Shown here one piece after another: positions 1 to 11,008 of a DNA stretch of 64,000 nt (the first letter of the stretch is position 1; each line of letters starts with the position of its first letter). The notes under the pieces were generated by a model. That model made no database searches, was not told the DNA's origin, and was given only the letters and a program-made list of their open reading frames with translations. Location: the NCBI RefSeq assembly GCF_000003815.2, contig NC_049979.1, forward strand, positions 6,816,833 through 6,880,832. The letters run 5' to 3'. The position numbers and the translations under genes are program-made. The DNA is from Branchiostoma floridae. Taxonomy: Eukaryota > Chordata > Leptocardii > Amphioxiformes > Branchiostomatidae.

Positions 1-2700
1 TCGTTTCTCCTGGTTTCTCCTAGTTTTTCCAGTATTCTCCTGGATTCTCCTAGATTCTCCTGGTTTCTCCTGTATTCTCCTGGATTCTCCTGGATTCTCC
101 TAGATTCTCCTGGTTTCTCCTGGTTTCTCCTGGTTTCTCCTGTTTTCTCCTGGATTCTCCTGGATTCTCCGGGTTTCTCCTGGTTTCTCCTAGTTTCTCC
201 TGGTTTCTCCTAGTTTTTCCTGTATTCTCCTGGATTCTCCAGGTTTCTCCTAGTTTCTCCTGGATTCTCCGGGTTTCTCCTAGTTTCTCCTGTATTCTCC
301 TAGTTTCTCCTAGTTTCTCCTCGTTTCTCCTGTATTCTCCTGGATTCTCCTAGATTCTCCGGGTTTCTCCTGGTTTCTCCTAGTTTCTCCTGTATTCTCC
401 TGTATTCTCCTAGATTCTCCGCGTTTCTCCTGGTTTCTCCTAGTTTCTCCTAGTTTTTCCTGTATTCTCCTGGATTCTCCTAGATTCTCCGGGTTTCTCC
501 TAGTTTCTCCTGGATTCTCCTGGATTCTCCAGGTTTCTCCTAGTTTCTCCGGGTTTCTCCTGGTTTCTCCTGGATTCTCCTAGATTCTCCTGATTTCTCC
601 TGGTTTCTCTTAGTTTCTCCTGGATTCTCCTAGATTCTCCGGGTTTCTCCTGGTTTCTCCTAGTTTCTCCTGGATTCTCCAGGTTTCTCCTAGTTTCTCC
701 TGGATTCTCCAGGATTCTCCTGGATTCTCCTGGATTCTCCTGGATCCTCCGGGTTTCTCCTGGATTCTCCTGGATTCTCCTGGATTCTCCTAGTTTCTCC
801 TGGATTCTCCTGGATTCTCCTAGATTCTCCTGGTTTCTCCTGGTTTCTNNNNNNNNNNNNNNNNNNNNNNNNNNNNNNNNNNNNNNNNNNNNNNNNNNNN
901 NNNNNNNNNNNNNNNNNNNNNNNNNNNNNNNNNNNNNNNNNNNNNNNNNNNNNNNNNNNNNNNNNNNNNNNNNNNNNNNNNNNNNNNNNNNNNNNNNNNN
1001 NNNNNNNNNNNNNNNNNNNNNNNNNNNNNNNNNNNNNNNNNNNNNNNNNNNNNNNNNNNNNNNNNNNNNNNNNNNNNNNNNNNNNNNNNNNNNNNNNNNN
1101 NNNNNNNNNNNNNNNNNNNNNNNNNNNNNNNNNNNNNNNNNNNNNNNNNNNNNNNNNNNNNNNNNNNNNNNNNNNNNNNNNNNNNNNNNNNNNNNNNNNN
1201 NNNNNNNNNNNNNNNNNNNNNNNNNNNNNNNNNNNNNNNNNNNNNNNNNNNNNNNNNNNNNNNNNNNNNNNNNNNNNNNNNNNNNNNNNNNNNNNNNNNN
1301 NNNNNNNNNNNNNNNNNNNNNNNNNNNNNNNNNNNNNNNNNNNNNNNNNNNNNNNNNNNNNNNNNNNNNNNNNNNNNNNNNGGATTCTCCTGGATTCTCC
1401 TAGATCCTCCGGGTTTCTCCTGGATTCTCCTGGTTTCTCCTGGTTTCTCCTAGTTTTTCCTGGATTCTCCTAGATTCTCCGGGTTTCTCCTGGTTTCTCC
1501 TAGTTTCTCCTGGATTCTCCTGGATTCTCCTAGATTCTCCGGGTTTCTCCTGGTTTCTCCTAGTTTTTTCTGTATTCTCCAGGTTTCTCCTAGTTTCTCC
1601 TGTATTCTCCAGGTTTCTCCTGTATTCTCCTAGATTCTCCTAGATCCTCCGGGTTTCTCCTGGATTCTCCTCGTTTCTCCTGGTTTCTCCTAGTTTTTCC
1701 TGGATTCTCCTGGATTCTCCTGGATTGTCCTAGATTCTCCTGGTTTCTCCTAGTTTTTCCTGTATTCTCCTGGATTCTCCAGGTTTCTCCTAGTTTCTCC
1801 TGGATTCTCCGGGTTTCTCCTGGTTTCTCCTAGTTTCTCCTGGTTTCTCCTGTATTCTCCTAGTTTCTCCGGGTTTCTCCTCGTTTCTCCTGGATTCTCC
1901 TAGATTTTCCGGGTTTCTCCTGGTTTCTCCTAGTTTCTCCTGTATTTTCCTGTATTCTCCTAGATTCTCCGGGTTTCTCCTGGTTTCTCCTAGTTTCTCC
2001 TAGTTTTTCCTGTATTCTCCTAGATTCTCCGGGTTTCTCCGGGTTTCTCCTCGTTTCTCCTGTATTCTCCTGGATTCTCCAGGTTTCTCCTAGTTTCTCC
2101 GGGTTTCTCCTGGTTTCTCCTGGATTCTCCTGGATTCTCCTAGATTCTCCTGGTTTCTCCTGGTTTCTCTCAGTTTCTCCTGTATTCTCCTAGATTTTCC
2201 GGGTTTCTCCTGGTTTCTCCTAGTTTCTCCTGTATTCTCCAGGTTTCTCCTAGTTTCTCCTGTATTCTCCAGGTTTCTCCTAGTTTCTCCTGTATTCTCC
2301 AGGTTTCTCCTGTATTCTCCTGGATTCTCCTAGATCCTCCGGGTTTCTCCTGGTTTCTCCTGGTTTCTCCTAGTTTTTCCTGGATTCTCCTGGATTCTCC
2401 TAGATTCTCCGGGTTTCTCCTGGTTTCTCCTAGTTTCTCCTAGTTTCTCCTGGATTCTCCTGGATTCTCCAGGTTTCTCCTAGTTTCTCCGGGTTTCTCC
2501 TGGTTTCTCCTGTATTCTCCTGGATTCTCCTAGATTCTCCTGGTTTCTCCTGGTTTGTCCTAGTTTCTCTTTTATTCTCCTGGATTCTCCTGTATTCTCC
2601 TTGTTTCTCCTGGTTTCTCCTAGTTTCTCCTGTATTCTGCCGGATTCTCCTGGTTTCTCCTGTATTCTCTTAGATTCTCCTGGTTTCTCCTGGATTCTTT
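1..2700. repeat. 10-bp minisatellite array (TGGTTTCTCC-type units)
   Basis: The sequence is an almost uninterrupted run of 10-base units ending in TTTCTCC or ATTCTCC. The common variants start TGG, TAG, GGG, AGG or TGT. The phase is kept across the whole block, including both sides of the assembly gap, so the gap is probably more of the same array. The opposite strand is strongly purine-rich (GGAGAA-based). Units near the right end (about 2560-2700) are the most degenerate, as is usual at an array edge. The last clear units end about 200 bp before the TMEM179-like start codon. Confidence 0.97.
849..1381. other. Assembly gap inside the minisatellite
   Basis: Run of 533 N. The tandem repeat continues in phase on both sides, so the gap reflects unresolved repeat copy number and not missing unique sequence. 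Confidence 0.99.
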
Positions 2701-2904
2701 TGGTCTTCTTGATGCATTCATAGTTATTTGCATGCATCTCTTTAATATTCTCGGGACAACTTAGTACTCATTTACATGCTCGGGACAACTTAAATGATCC
2801 CTTTACCAAACATTGGTTGGGGCAGAAAAATGGAGGAAATTGTGAAACAAGTAACGTCAAATTTATAGTTTATTTCTAGCGATGTCAAATCTATTCACAC
2901 AGTC

Positions 2905-5900
2905 ATGGGTATAGGAAACACTCTCCTACTGTCCCAGTGCACAGCGTACCTGCTGGCACTGGTGTTATCCTTTTTCATGGCGGTTCCTATGGGACAGAAT
3001 CAGAGGAACTTTGACGGCAAATGCTTGTTGTATGCCAGGGGAACATGGAGTGTGAACGCCAGCTCGGAGGTAGGGTGGAAGATGGACATCACCTACTGGG
3101 GCTCCCAGTCCGTCTGTAACTACTCCATCTACATGGGCATCGTCACAATGATCGTGGCCTTCGTACAGGTCGTCAGGACTTCGTACTTCCTGTACAAGGG
3201 CCTGGACAGGTAATGGAACTGAAACAAGAACACATCGTGTTTTGCAACTTCGATGTTGTAATACTATTTTGTCTTTGATGATAAAAAATGACAAAGTTAC
3301 CATATCTGCTTTGAATGTATTGGTCACCAACAGTATACAGTTATTTCAAATAGCCACAGTTATACAAATCCAAAGTTGCAAATCGTGTTACTGTACGTCA
3401 TCATCATAATCACCGTGTGAATTGTAGTCATGTGTTGAAATAATCTGTGGTAAAAAAAAGTTGACTGGATAGCCTAAACCCCTCATCGGTCCAAGATATG
3501 TTTGTTCAACAATAAACATATAGAAGGAGGTTATATATGCATATAGTACTTATAAGGAGGTTATGATAACTTCCTTGGTGTGATCAGACATCACTTTGTG
3601 TCATGTGACCATAATGGTGGTGTCATGTGACAGTCACATGTGGAGGGAATGCATTGTTCTAGGATTGATGGGTGTACACTAGAATGGTTGTTACTGTTGT
3701 TTAATAGCTGCTGCAACTGACTATTAGATTTAGTGAGGTGTTCAAAGGAAGTTTCCCTTTAAAAGTGTATTTTCCACTTTACAGTTTTTCCTACACGCCC
3801 TTCTCGTCATCGAAATTTAAAAAAAAGTTTTGGACAATTCTTCAATAAAGTAAATCCTTCATACATATCCTGTAACCTGTGTTGTTTACAGTTCCTTCCT
3901 GGATGCCTTTGTGTCCTTCGTGGTGAACTTCATCCTGACGACGATGCTGTTCACATCCGCCCTCATCCTGACCATGGGGCTGAGTGCCTGGTGTCGGGAG
4001 GTCACACAGCACATCTACATGTCAGTCCAGCTTCAAAATTCCTGTTTCAATCACCATAGAAATCTTACTTTGCAGGGGTCGAAATACCCACTTGCCCTCT
4101 TGAAAATGCAACCTCATTTTGCTTGGCGCAACTTAATTTTAAACCCAGGTTGCACACTGCGCAACCTGAAATTTTGCAGTTGGAACACTGCTTTTCCCCC
4201 TCCTACGTGCATATTTATAATTATTTTTTGATAACATCATCATCATCACGGGCTGGTTGCCCGGACCAGGATGGTGCAACCCTTGGACAACCTGGCTGAA
4301 AAAAGTATTTCAGGCACTGCTTTAAAATGATTGTGGGATGTCGATGCTGTAGAATTTGTTGGTGTTTATAATTCTACCTGTTTAAATTTTTTTTTAAGAA
4401 TCAGGCACAGTTGTTAACTTTCACTAGTATTACAAAGACATTTTGCTTGTTTTATGGCAAGTAACAGTGTGTGTTTTTGTACTGAACTAGAAGTGTACTT
4501 TTCTTATGAGTCATACATAAAAATAAATGGAAAGAAATACTTGAGGACACACCATGTCTGGCTAACAGCTTATTATGTCTACAAAACTTTAGGGTTTACG
4601 GAAAAGCCTGGGCCCAGCAGGCTAGCCTGCAGGCTAGCCAGGCCACCCTTTTTGGGCCCCAAGGCTATTGATGGGGTTTGACCCATAATAGATTTTTTTT
4701 AAACCTAAAAACCGACAATTCCAGTGCATGCAGAGTGCATTGGACAGAAGGCAACAGTCTGGTCATATCTATGGGGGATTGGGGTTGGTTTACAAGCAAT
4801 GAACAATCAACATCAACTACAGTAACTCCAAGGGTTATTAGTACATTTACTTTTCCTTTGACTATACTGGCAGTCATTCCTACAATACTTATAGTGGCTA
4901 TCAGTAATTGTCCTGCATGAGAGAAACGAATAGCACAAACAACACTAACGTTACACGTCATATTATACACCACCTCACATACAATTAACACATATAAACA
5001 CATAACATACATCCATTCCTACATCCATGCTCACTGACACTTGATGTTTCAGACATCTGTTTCAAATTTGATGTTTTGGCAAACAGCCCCTATCCTAGAG
5101 GACCAACTGTTGTCTTAGGCCCACTTTACATTACGTTTTTCGCGTTAGCGGGACTGGCGTTAGCGTGACTGCGTTAACGGGAGCCCCGTGTAAAGAGAGT
5201 TCCCGTTAACGTAGTCCCGCTAACGCCAAATTTTCTCCCGTCCACTCCGAAGCGTACGGCCGTAGGCTCAGCGGGAGTCCCCGTCAACGCCAAACTGCGT
5301 ATAAAGAGAACACGTCGGGCTCGCGTTAGCGGCCAGTCTTGGTTGAGTTATTCATTGCAAGCCCAGCAATATGATCAACTGTTACCTTCCCCATCCCAGC
5401 CCCATCCCATCCACAGCTGGGATTGTCATTGACCCAGTTTTTTTTATTTAAAAAACTTAAACTGCAGGCCAAACCCCATGCATAGCCTTGGGGCCCAGAA
5501 AAGGTAGGTTTTCAGGCTAGCCAGCCCAGCTCCTGGGCCCAGGCTTTTCCGTAAACCCAAAACTTTATATTTTGCCCAGACTTGTGCATCATTGTGAAAT
5601 TGTATCCTATAACATAGGTGCGAGGAAGCCCAGTACTCAAGCTGGCTGAATTGGAAGGGGATTGACACATCATTCTTCTACATCCAGCTGGGGATGGCTC
5701 AGGTACATGTAGCTTGTACCACAGCTTTTATATTCATTTAACGTGACATACTACTAGTAAATGCAGTATGTACAATATAAGCTATTTTCCAGTTGTACAT
5801 TTATTTGCAACCAAATTTGGTGCCAGAAACTCCTACATAAAAACAACAGAGTCCTGCCATTTATCTTCTTTTTGATTAGTAAATGTCATATGATTTTCAT

Positions 5901-6149
5901 AGCAACACAGTTTTCAATGACAATTTTCACAGTATTTTATGACAGTTTTCAACACATGTTTGTGACCCTGTGATTCCTTATGTACAGTTTGGCAGCTGGT
6001 GTGGCTGGGTGTGTTGGCTAATCGCCACCATGTTGACCGGCCTGAGGGTCTACAACTACCACCAGCGGGAGGACATCCTGCGCAGCCTGCGGCGGGAGAA
6101 AGACCGCTTGGTGGGCTCAAACACAGAGCAGAGGCCCTTACTCATCTAG
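2905..6149 (+). CDS. TMEM179: TMEM179-like four-pass membrane protein, 4 exons
   Basis: Coding exons are 2905-3209, 3892-4020, 5618-5702 and 5988-6149, each with GT/AG borders and phases that close (2, 2, 0), giving 226 residues. The family is about 230 residues. The N-terminus (LLLSQCTAYLLALVLSF) and the RCLLF-like motif (KCLLYARGTW) match vertebrate TMEM179, as does exon 2 (SFLDAFVSFVVNF). The third exon carries the conserved CEE loop, and the last the final membrane helix followed by a YNYHQREDIL tail. Four hydrophobic helices are visible, consistent with a multi-pass membrane protein; its biochemical function is not established. The start has a good Kozak context (G at -3, G at +4). Intron 2 contains an inserted inverted-repeat element. 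Exon borders were assigned by eye, so shifts of a few bases are possible. Confidence in the family is high because every exon aligns to the same protein in order. Confidence 0.9.
4592..5558. mobile_element. 967-bp DNA transposon-like element with long terminal inverted repeats
   Basis: Both ends carry the same inverted sequence, starting GGGTTTACGGAAAAGCC on the left and ending in its complement on the right. The arms run about 110 bp inward (to about 4700 and from about 5450) and include a shared GGGCCCCAAGGCTAT block. The element is flanked by identical 9-base copies of AAAACTTTA at 4583-4591 and 5559-5567, a target-site duplication. No transposase is seen inside, so it is non-autonomous. 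It sits in TMEM179 intron 2. A 9-bp duplication fits several superfamilies (for example Mutator-like), so I leave the class open. Confidence 0.85.
5131..5335. repeat. Inverted GTTAGCGGGA/TCCCGTTAACG-rich palindromic repeat nested in the element
   Basis: The block is built of short inverted copies of CGTTAGCGGGA and CCCGTTAACG around a GTGTAAAGAGA/TATAAAGAGAAC core, and is much richer in CpG than its surroundings. It lies in the middle of the 967-bp element, so it is either part of its core or a later nested insertion. Confidence 0.6.
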
Positions 6150-6328
6150 ATGGCAAGGACCATGAATGATTGAAAAGGGAAATGTCTTTATAGCCTGTCT
6201 AACACTGATTTGAACTGGGGGTGGTTGAAGTTTAGGTGAAAATCTGACATTGTAGTCTTTTCGTTTTGCAAAAGTCTACATTTTCAGTATCTAAGAAAAG
6301 GTTTGCAAGCTGAGAATGTTTTGGTTGC

Positions 6329-6334
6329 AATAAA
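6329..6334 (+). other. Candidate polyadenylation signal for the TMEM179-like gene
   Basis: AATAAA, 180 bases after the stop codon at 6147-6149. No competing coding sequence follows for over 1 kb. Confidence 0.45.
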
Positions 6335-6397
6335 GGGACAAAGTTGTTGCATACAAACAACATCAAGATGCATTGTTGGATTGATAACAAAACAAGT

Positions 6398-6586
6398 TAC
6401 TGTAAATGCAGAAATGTTCGCGGTGGATTAATGTTCGCGGTTTTCGCGGTGACGACGGTAACATTTTTCTATTATGGTATTAGATTGCAGTCTATGGTGT
6501 TACCGCGAAATTAAAACCACCGCGAAAAGTCATTTTTCCCGCTACCGCGAAATTAAATCCCCGCAAACTTAAATGCATTTACAGTA
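6398..6586. mobile_element. Palindromic MITE-like element (TACTGTAAATGC ends), copy 1
   Basis: The element has inverted ends TACTGTAAATGC / GCATTTACAGTA and an interior of repeated TTCGCGG / CCGCGAA motifs that fold back on themselves. A close second copy lies at 54033-54244. No coding capacity. Confidence 0.8.
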
Positions 6587-7724
6587 CTCTTGCTTTGTTC
6601 AGACGTTAGTTTATGGTTGGGATTAGTGCTTAAACCATTTAGACATGTGTAACAAAATATAAGTCCATGTTAGTTATAATTGAAGCATTGCAACCTGTAT
6701 TATGAGGCATAGGAGCCAGGTTAAAGCTTTGTTAACAGTATTATGTTTAGGCCCTTCATATGATGTACAAAGAGAACTTAATTTTACTTTTTTGCTGGTT
6801 TCATATTGGATGGCCAGGAATTGCAATAACATTTTCCAGACCTTACTATTCTAATGTATAGCTGTACTAATGTTTCTTTGATACTCAAGCTTGGGTCTAT
6901 TGGAGCTGATGGTAAATTAAGTTATTAACACTAAATATGTACTATGTAGTCCTTTGTCTTTAACTGAAAATTCCTGTTTCCTTTTTGGAAAGGAGTATGG
7001 TGGTGGCTACTGAGACAGTGAATTACAATATGTATCAAAGAAAGATGGTTATATCTCTTCTAAAAGGCAGGGTGTATCTAAATGTCGGAAGAAGTTTCTG
7101 TTTATTATTATGTGGCTATCTATGATTGATTGCTGGAAATATTACAAGACTTAAAATACATACAATACAGTATGTTATATATTATCTTATTGCCATGATG
7201 TACATAATTTTCTTGAAATGAAGGAATCCAAATCTATTAACCAAGTTGCCATTTATGTTATCCCTCACTGCATATCCTTTGCAGTATTTGATAAGTTTAT
7301 ATCTTTGAACACATAGAGCTGAAGAAGTCTGTGGTAATATGTTAATGTTGAGCTGATGCACACAGCTGGTGTGGATTGGCAGTGGTGGTGGCTGGTTATG
7401 TGCTTTAAATGCTGCTTTTACGTGATGGTGTCTTACAGATATGTAACCATTCATTTAGTGTCTTATGGTGGTACTTCAACGTGGACCTGACTGATAGATT
7501 TCTGTTTTTCCTAGGGACCACAAAGCTCCTTATTTATGTAAACTTTACAATGGTATGTTCCTTCCTAACCAACTTATTGAAAGAAGAAGTTTTGAAACTA
7601 TTTGAAGCTGGTTTATGGTGCCAGGTGTTAAATGATTTAACACATAAAGGCAACCGGCCAATAGCTGTCATCCTCACAAGAATAAATAAGTCAAAACCAA
7701 AAATTCCTGATTTGTGTTATTGTT
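6587..7724. other. Intergenic, no recognised feature
   Basis: AT-rich sequence between the TMEM179-like gene and a LINE fragment. It may hold distal 3' UTR of the TMEM179-like gene. I see no gene or clear repeat in it. Confidence 0.5.
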
Positions 7725-7950
7725 TCCCAGCACTTTTCCAGAACTATCGTAGAGTGGAATTTGTTATCACCAAGTACAGTAGGGGCATCTTCTCTTGGTA
7801 GTTTTAAAGAACGCTTGCAGAGCAGAGCAAAAGCTAGGTGTGACGAGTCGTTCGGTGTAATATAACCAGCTGCTGCCGCGCCGCGCGCCTGCGAAGCTGG
7901 TGTGTTACGCCGAACGGCGGTTATACCGGCTATATAGATATAGATAGATA
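7725..7950 (+). mobile_element. LINE 3' end fragment (reverse-transcriptase tail plus 3' UTR)
   Basis: In the plus frame the sequence encodes a reverse-transcriptase C-terminal tail ([15 protein letters not shown], then SFKERLQ) ending in a stop at about 7869. A GC-rich 3' UTR and a TATAGATA-type microsatellite tail follow. The same tail plus UTR occurs in reverse at 57163-57489, and the UTR alone at about 26794-26850. The copy is 5'-truncated, as is usual for LINE insertions. The CR1/L2-like class is inferred from the tail only. Confidence 0.75.
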
Positions 7951-8087
7951 TAGATTGTTGATACATACACCTACTTATCATACCCAATACACCTTCCCAT
8001 ATTCCAAGCTGTCACAAGTCAGCCACCCATTAATATGGATAATGATTCTAAATCGCTAATTGAAGCTGCAAGACGAATCGAGCTTGA

Positions 8088-9236
8088 TTACTGCATTTTG
8101 TCCATTGCCATGTTCTCGTAAACGTAGTCGCTCTTCTCAGACTTCGTGTCTGCCTGAGCCTGCTCTGCCGTCCCGTTGCTGAGCGCTTTCTCCTGACGCC
8201 GGTTATTAGTTTTGGGTAGGTTAAACTCTGTCTTGTCCGGCTCATCTAGACCCTGAATTCCCCGTTTCAGGAGATCGAACACCATAGCGAGGAACGCCAG
8301 GCCGCTGGCAATCCAGAAGAAGATGAGGATCTTGTAGGCGACCCAGTAGGACTTGCCTATCTGTACTCCCGCCACGTAGTCCCCAAACCCGATGGTGCTC
8401 AGCGACACGAACATGTAGTACAGAGACTCCGGGTACGACCAGTTTTCCACAAGTGAGATGACCAGCGCCGGCAGCAGGTAGAACAAAAAGAGACCAAACG
8501 TAAACAGGCAAAACCAGACGATCCTTCTGACAGTTTTGGCGTTCCAGCCCTTGGAAATATAGACGCGGACGGCTAAATCTCGGACAAGTCCGCCAGGTAG
8601 CCTGCCTAAGCCGTCAATAAGAACTAAGTAAATAGGGATACCGATGAGCCCGTAGACAACACAGAGGGCCTTCCCAGCCCAAGTGCTTGGTGCGATGTTT
8701 CCATACCCTATGGTAGTGACCAGGGTTAAGGAGAAGCCGACGGCGGGAATGAAGGACCATTGTGGAGGAGAGCTGTTCTGCTGGGTGCTCAAGGGGTTAA
8801 GACCTCGTCTGCCGGCTTGGTGCGCCTTCAAAATGATGTCGTCCAGCTGCCTGTGTGTCAAAACCAGCAGAGGTATATCTATGGTATCAATACATTTCCC
8901 TTGGTTGGTCAGATTCTGTCCTCTCTTGTTTACATCAGTGACGACGGACTGCAGGACCCTTGTCACGTTCTCAGACGCCACGCAGTCCTGTATGGGACAG
9001 TCCAGGTCGGGCGCGTCAGGGGAAGGGGTCTCGGACGACGCTCCGTGGTGGCAGCCGTGGATATCATGGCTACCGACAAACCTTACAAGTGTATAAAGCA
9101 GTTCGTCTTGTGTTTGGAAAAGGCCCGCTCTCATTTTCTCTTCTTCGTGCGCTTCTAGCCAGTGGAAAATTCCCCCGCCTGCGAAAATGTACCCCACAAA
9201 CACAACAAGTAGGATGAGCAAAGTCACCTTCCTCAT
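8088..9236 (-). CDS. Two-pore-domain K+ channel (TALK/TASK-2-like), intronless copy 1
   Basis: Forms a K+-selective leak pore as a dimer in the cell membrane. The 382-residue reading frame has the K2P layout: TM1 at about 5-26, extracellular cap at about 30-160, first filter TTIGYGN (Gly-Tyr-Gly at 177-179), TM2 and TM3, second filter STIGFGD (280-286), TM4 at about 300-324, then a 58-residue cytosolic tail. The GYGNIAPST and STIGFGDYVAG motifs look most like TALK/TASK-2 (KCNK5/16/17). The cap is about 80-90 residues longer than in human channels and has NVT, NLT and NSS glycosylation sites. I start at the ATG at 9236 because both paralogs begin at the same point (MR-) and its context is good. 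An in-frame ATG at 9251 is the alternative, with a weak context. No intron is seen in the coding region. Exact subfamily is uncertain. Confidence 0.92.
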   Translation of the reverse strand: MRKVTLLILLVVFVGYIFAGGGIFHWLEAHEEEKMRAGLFQTQDELLYTLVRFVGSHDIHGCHHGASSETPSPDAPDLDCPIQDCVASENVTRVLQSVVTDVNKRGQNLTNQGKCIDTIDIPLLVLTHRQLDDIILKAHQAGRRGLNPLSTQQNSSPPQWSFIPAVGFSLTLVTTIGYGNIAPSTWAGKALCVVYGLIGIPIYLVLIDGLGRLPGGLVRDLAVRVYISKGWNAKTVRRIVWFCLFTFGLFLFYLLPALVISLVENWSYPESLYYMFVSLSTIGFGDYVAGVQIGKSYWVAYKILIFFWIASGLAFLAMVFDLLKRGIQGLDEPDKTEFNLPKTNNRRQEKALSNGTAEQAQADTKSEKSDYVYENMAMDKMQ

Positions 9237-9692
9237 GGCGGAACTTTCCATACGCGACTGTACAGGTAACCTCGAGCTCCTGCAGTTCGCCTTGAGTCTT
9301 CTATCAGCCAGGTAAGCAATCACAAGTCGTTAAATCCACTATCCAAATCATTGTTACGATGCTGACGGCGGACTACTGGTTGGCGTGACAAGCAAGTTAA
9401 ATATTTCAAGTGAGCACGCACCTGATCCAGTGACGCAAGGTGTCACGCAGATGCCACAGTACACACAATATACCCGCAAGCCGATGCTTGAGCGTTACTT
9501 AAACGACTCATTACTTCAGAATATCTTATAGTGAAAGTGAAGCGTCCCATGATAATCCCTGAATATCACAGTCTTTTCAAACGCACAGAGGCACAACTAT
9601 CCCGTCGTGCCCCGCCCACAGAAGTAGCAGAATGCATGACTTAACTGGTATTATTGCGACTTGACCCACAATCCAACCTTGCTTCAGCGCGA

Positions 9693-9860
9693 CAGAGCTG
9701 TAGGTAATACAGCAGAAGCCATATAATTGCACAACGGATTAACGCACACTTCTGTTAACTGCACGGAATCCCCAAATCCCAAACTGGTGTGGTTCAGCTA
9801 GGTGACTTCGCATTATTGCACCAGCCGGTTAATTGCACGAAATTCACTGGCAAATAGGCC
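9693..9860. mobile_element. Degraded DNA-transposon terminal sequence (TTAATTGCAC type)
   Basis: Contains GGATTAACGCACACTTC, TGCACGGAATCCCCAAATCCC and inverted TTAATTGCACG / CGTGCAATTAAG pairs. The same block occurs at about 54491-54560. The pattern resembles pogo/Tigger-type ends, but no transposase is present and the class is a guess. Confidence 0.5.
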
Positions 9861-10025
9861 GTGCAATTAAGCGGCTTTTTTTTTTACTAAATTTAATGCA
9901 TAGTACGGACATTGATCATGATGATATGAGACCCAGTCCAAGGAAAAAGAATCCGCTTTCCCGCACACCCGTACACGTAAAAAATCACATAAAATACACA
10001 ACCTATTACCTTAAAAGGTGCATAG

Positions 10026-10165
10026 TAGGCTCCAGCTTGTTTTGGACATCTTTTTATGTGTTTCATTGGGCTTTCTATTTCGTTTAATCAAACAAAGTAT
10101 AACCTTGACAAAAAGAAAACTTAACGAAATAGAAAGCCCGATATAAATGCATAAAAAGATGGCAG
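10026..10165. mobile_element. Diverged palindromic element related to the TACTCTCC family
   Basis: Inverted halves share GGGCTTTCTATTTCGTT / AACGAAATAGAAAGCCC and a CATCTTTTTATG / CATAAAAAGATG pair. The interior matches the better preserved copies at 10796-11008 and 16245-16441, but the terminal repeats are eroded. Confidence 0.65.
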
Positions 10166-10458
10166 TTATCTTTTTTTTTACCTTTGACAAAAAGGAAACC
10201 TGGCAAAATAAAAAAAAAACATTAAAACAAAATGGAGTCGACGCTCTGCATGGATAGTCTTTCATTCCATCAAGAGTCATGGCAGGTTCAACTATATAGC
10301 TAATGTTCTGGCTTTGGAATAGAAGCAACAATCAATGAAACTTGAACGATTGTACATGTAATAGCTTAAACAGAATCGTTTTCATTATTACTGGTTTACT
10401 CCCTTGAAATAACATTTTTTCAGTAGTACAGTAGTACATTAACAAATGTATTGATACC

Positions 10459-10606
10459 ACCCTCCCACTCAGGATTGAATATCTCGGCAAAGCCGAACGA
10501 TATCGTTAGGCATTGCCGCGATAGTCAACCCTGAGGGGAGGGTGATTGACACATCAGTTGCACATATAACCAAGGAGGTTATATTCAGAATATAACCTCC
10601 TTGATA
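10459..10606. repeat. Two adjacent hairpins
   Basis: The first (about 10459-10546) pairs ACCCTCCC with GGGAGGGT around an internal palindrome containing CGATATCG. The second (about 10569-10606) is a near-perfect ATAACCAAGGAGGTTATATTC / GAATATAACCTCCTTG stem. The TAACCTCC stem also recurs near 3525-3560 and 62080-62140. Likely remnants of small inverted-repeat transposons. Confidence 0.55.
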
Positions 10607-10795
10607 TAACGATAAATCGGTAGTGCAGTAGTACTTATAATGATACATCGATATCAGGGGTGCAGTAATATATATAATGGTACATCAGTGCACAGTTACT
10701 TTCGTACTTAAATGATACATCAGTGGTATAGCAGTACTTATAATGATACATCAGTAATACAACGGTGCTTATAAATAACATACTTGCCTTAGCCC

Positions 10796-11008
10796 TACTC
10801 TCCACGCAGAAGTTAGGCTCCGGCTGCTTTTTAACGTTTTTTTAGCCGTTTTTATCGGGCTTTCTATTTGTCATTTTTCTTGAAGTACGCCAGCCAAACG
10901 TTAGGTTTTGACACAGCAAGATAAAATACAAAATAGAAAGCCCGATAAAAACGACTGACAAAGAACGTTAAAAAAAACAGCCGGAGCCTAACCTCTGCTT
11001 GGAGAGTA
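10796..11008. mobile_element. TACTCTCC-family palindromic MITE, full copy
   Basis: Ends are TACTCTCC...GGAGAGTA, with long inverted arms containing GAAGTTAGGCTCCGGCTG / CAGCCGGAGCCTAACC, then TTTTTATCGGGCTTTCTA / TAGAAAGCCCGATAAAAA. The outer TA may be the target duplication, as in Tc1/mariner-type elements. Related copies: 10026-10165, 16245-16441, 29098-29258, 62808-62911. Confidence 0.85.

Noticed and set aside
2480-2737. 85-residue open frame on the minus strand running through the minisatellite (repeating RIQEKPGES-like peptide)
   Set aside because: It is a by-product of a 10-base repeat read in 30-base periods; only short pieces stay open because TAG units interrupt other frames. No homology and no splice context.
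3520-3565. AAGGAGGTTAT doublet in TMEM179 intron 1 as a regulatory element
   Set aside because: The same TAACCTCC/GGAGGTTA stem appears in hairpins at 10569-10606 and 62085-62141, so it is more likely transposon debris.
4454-4681. 75-residue plus-strand frame in TMEM179 intron 2
   Set aside because: It runs into the terminal repeat of the 967-bp element and has no splice sites in phase with the TMEM179 exons.
9237-9323. Upstream extension of K2P copy 1 (29 extra residues)
   Set aside because: The frame is open but begins without an ATG; only ATGs at 9251 and 9236 are available, and the paralogs start at the equivalent of 9236.
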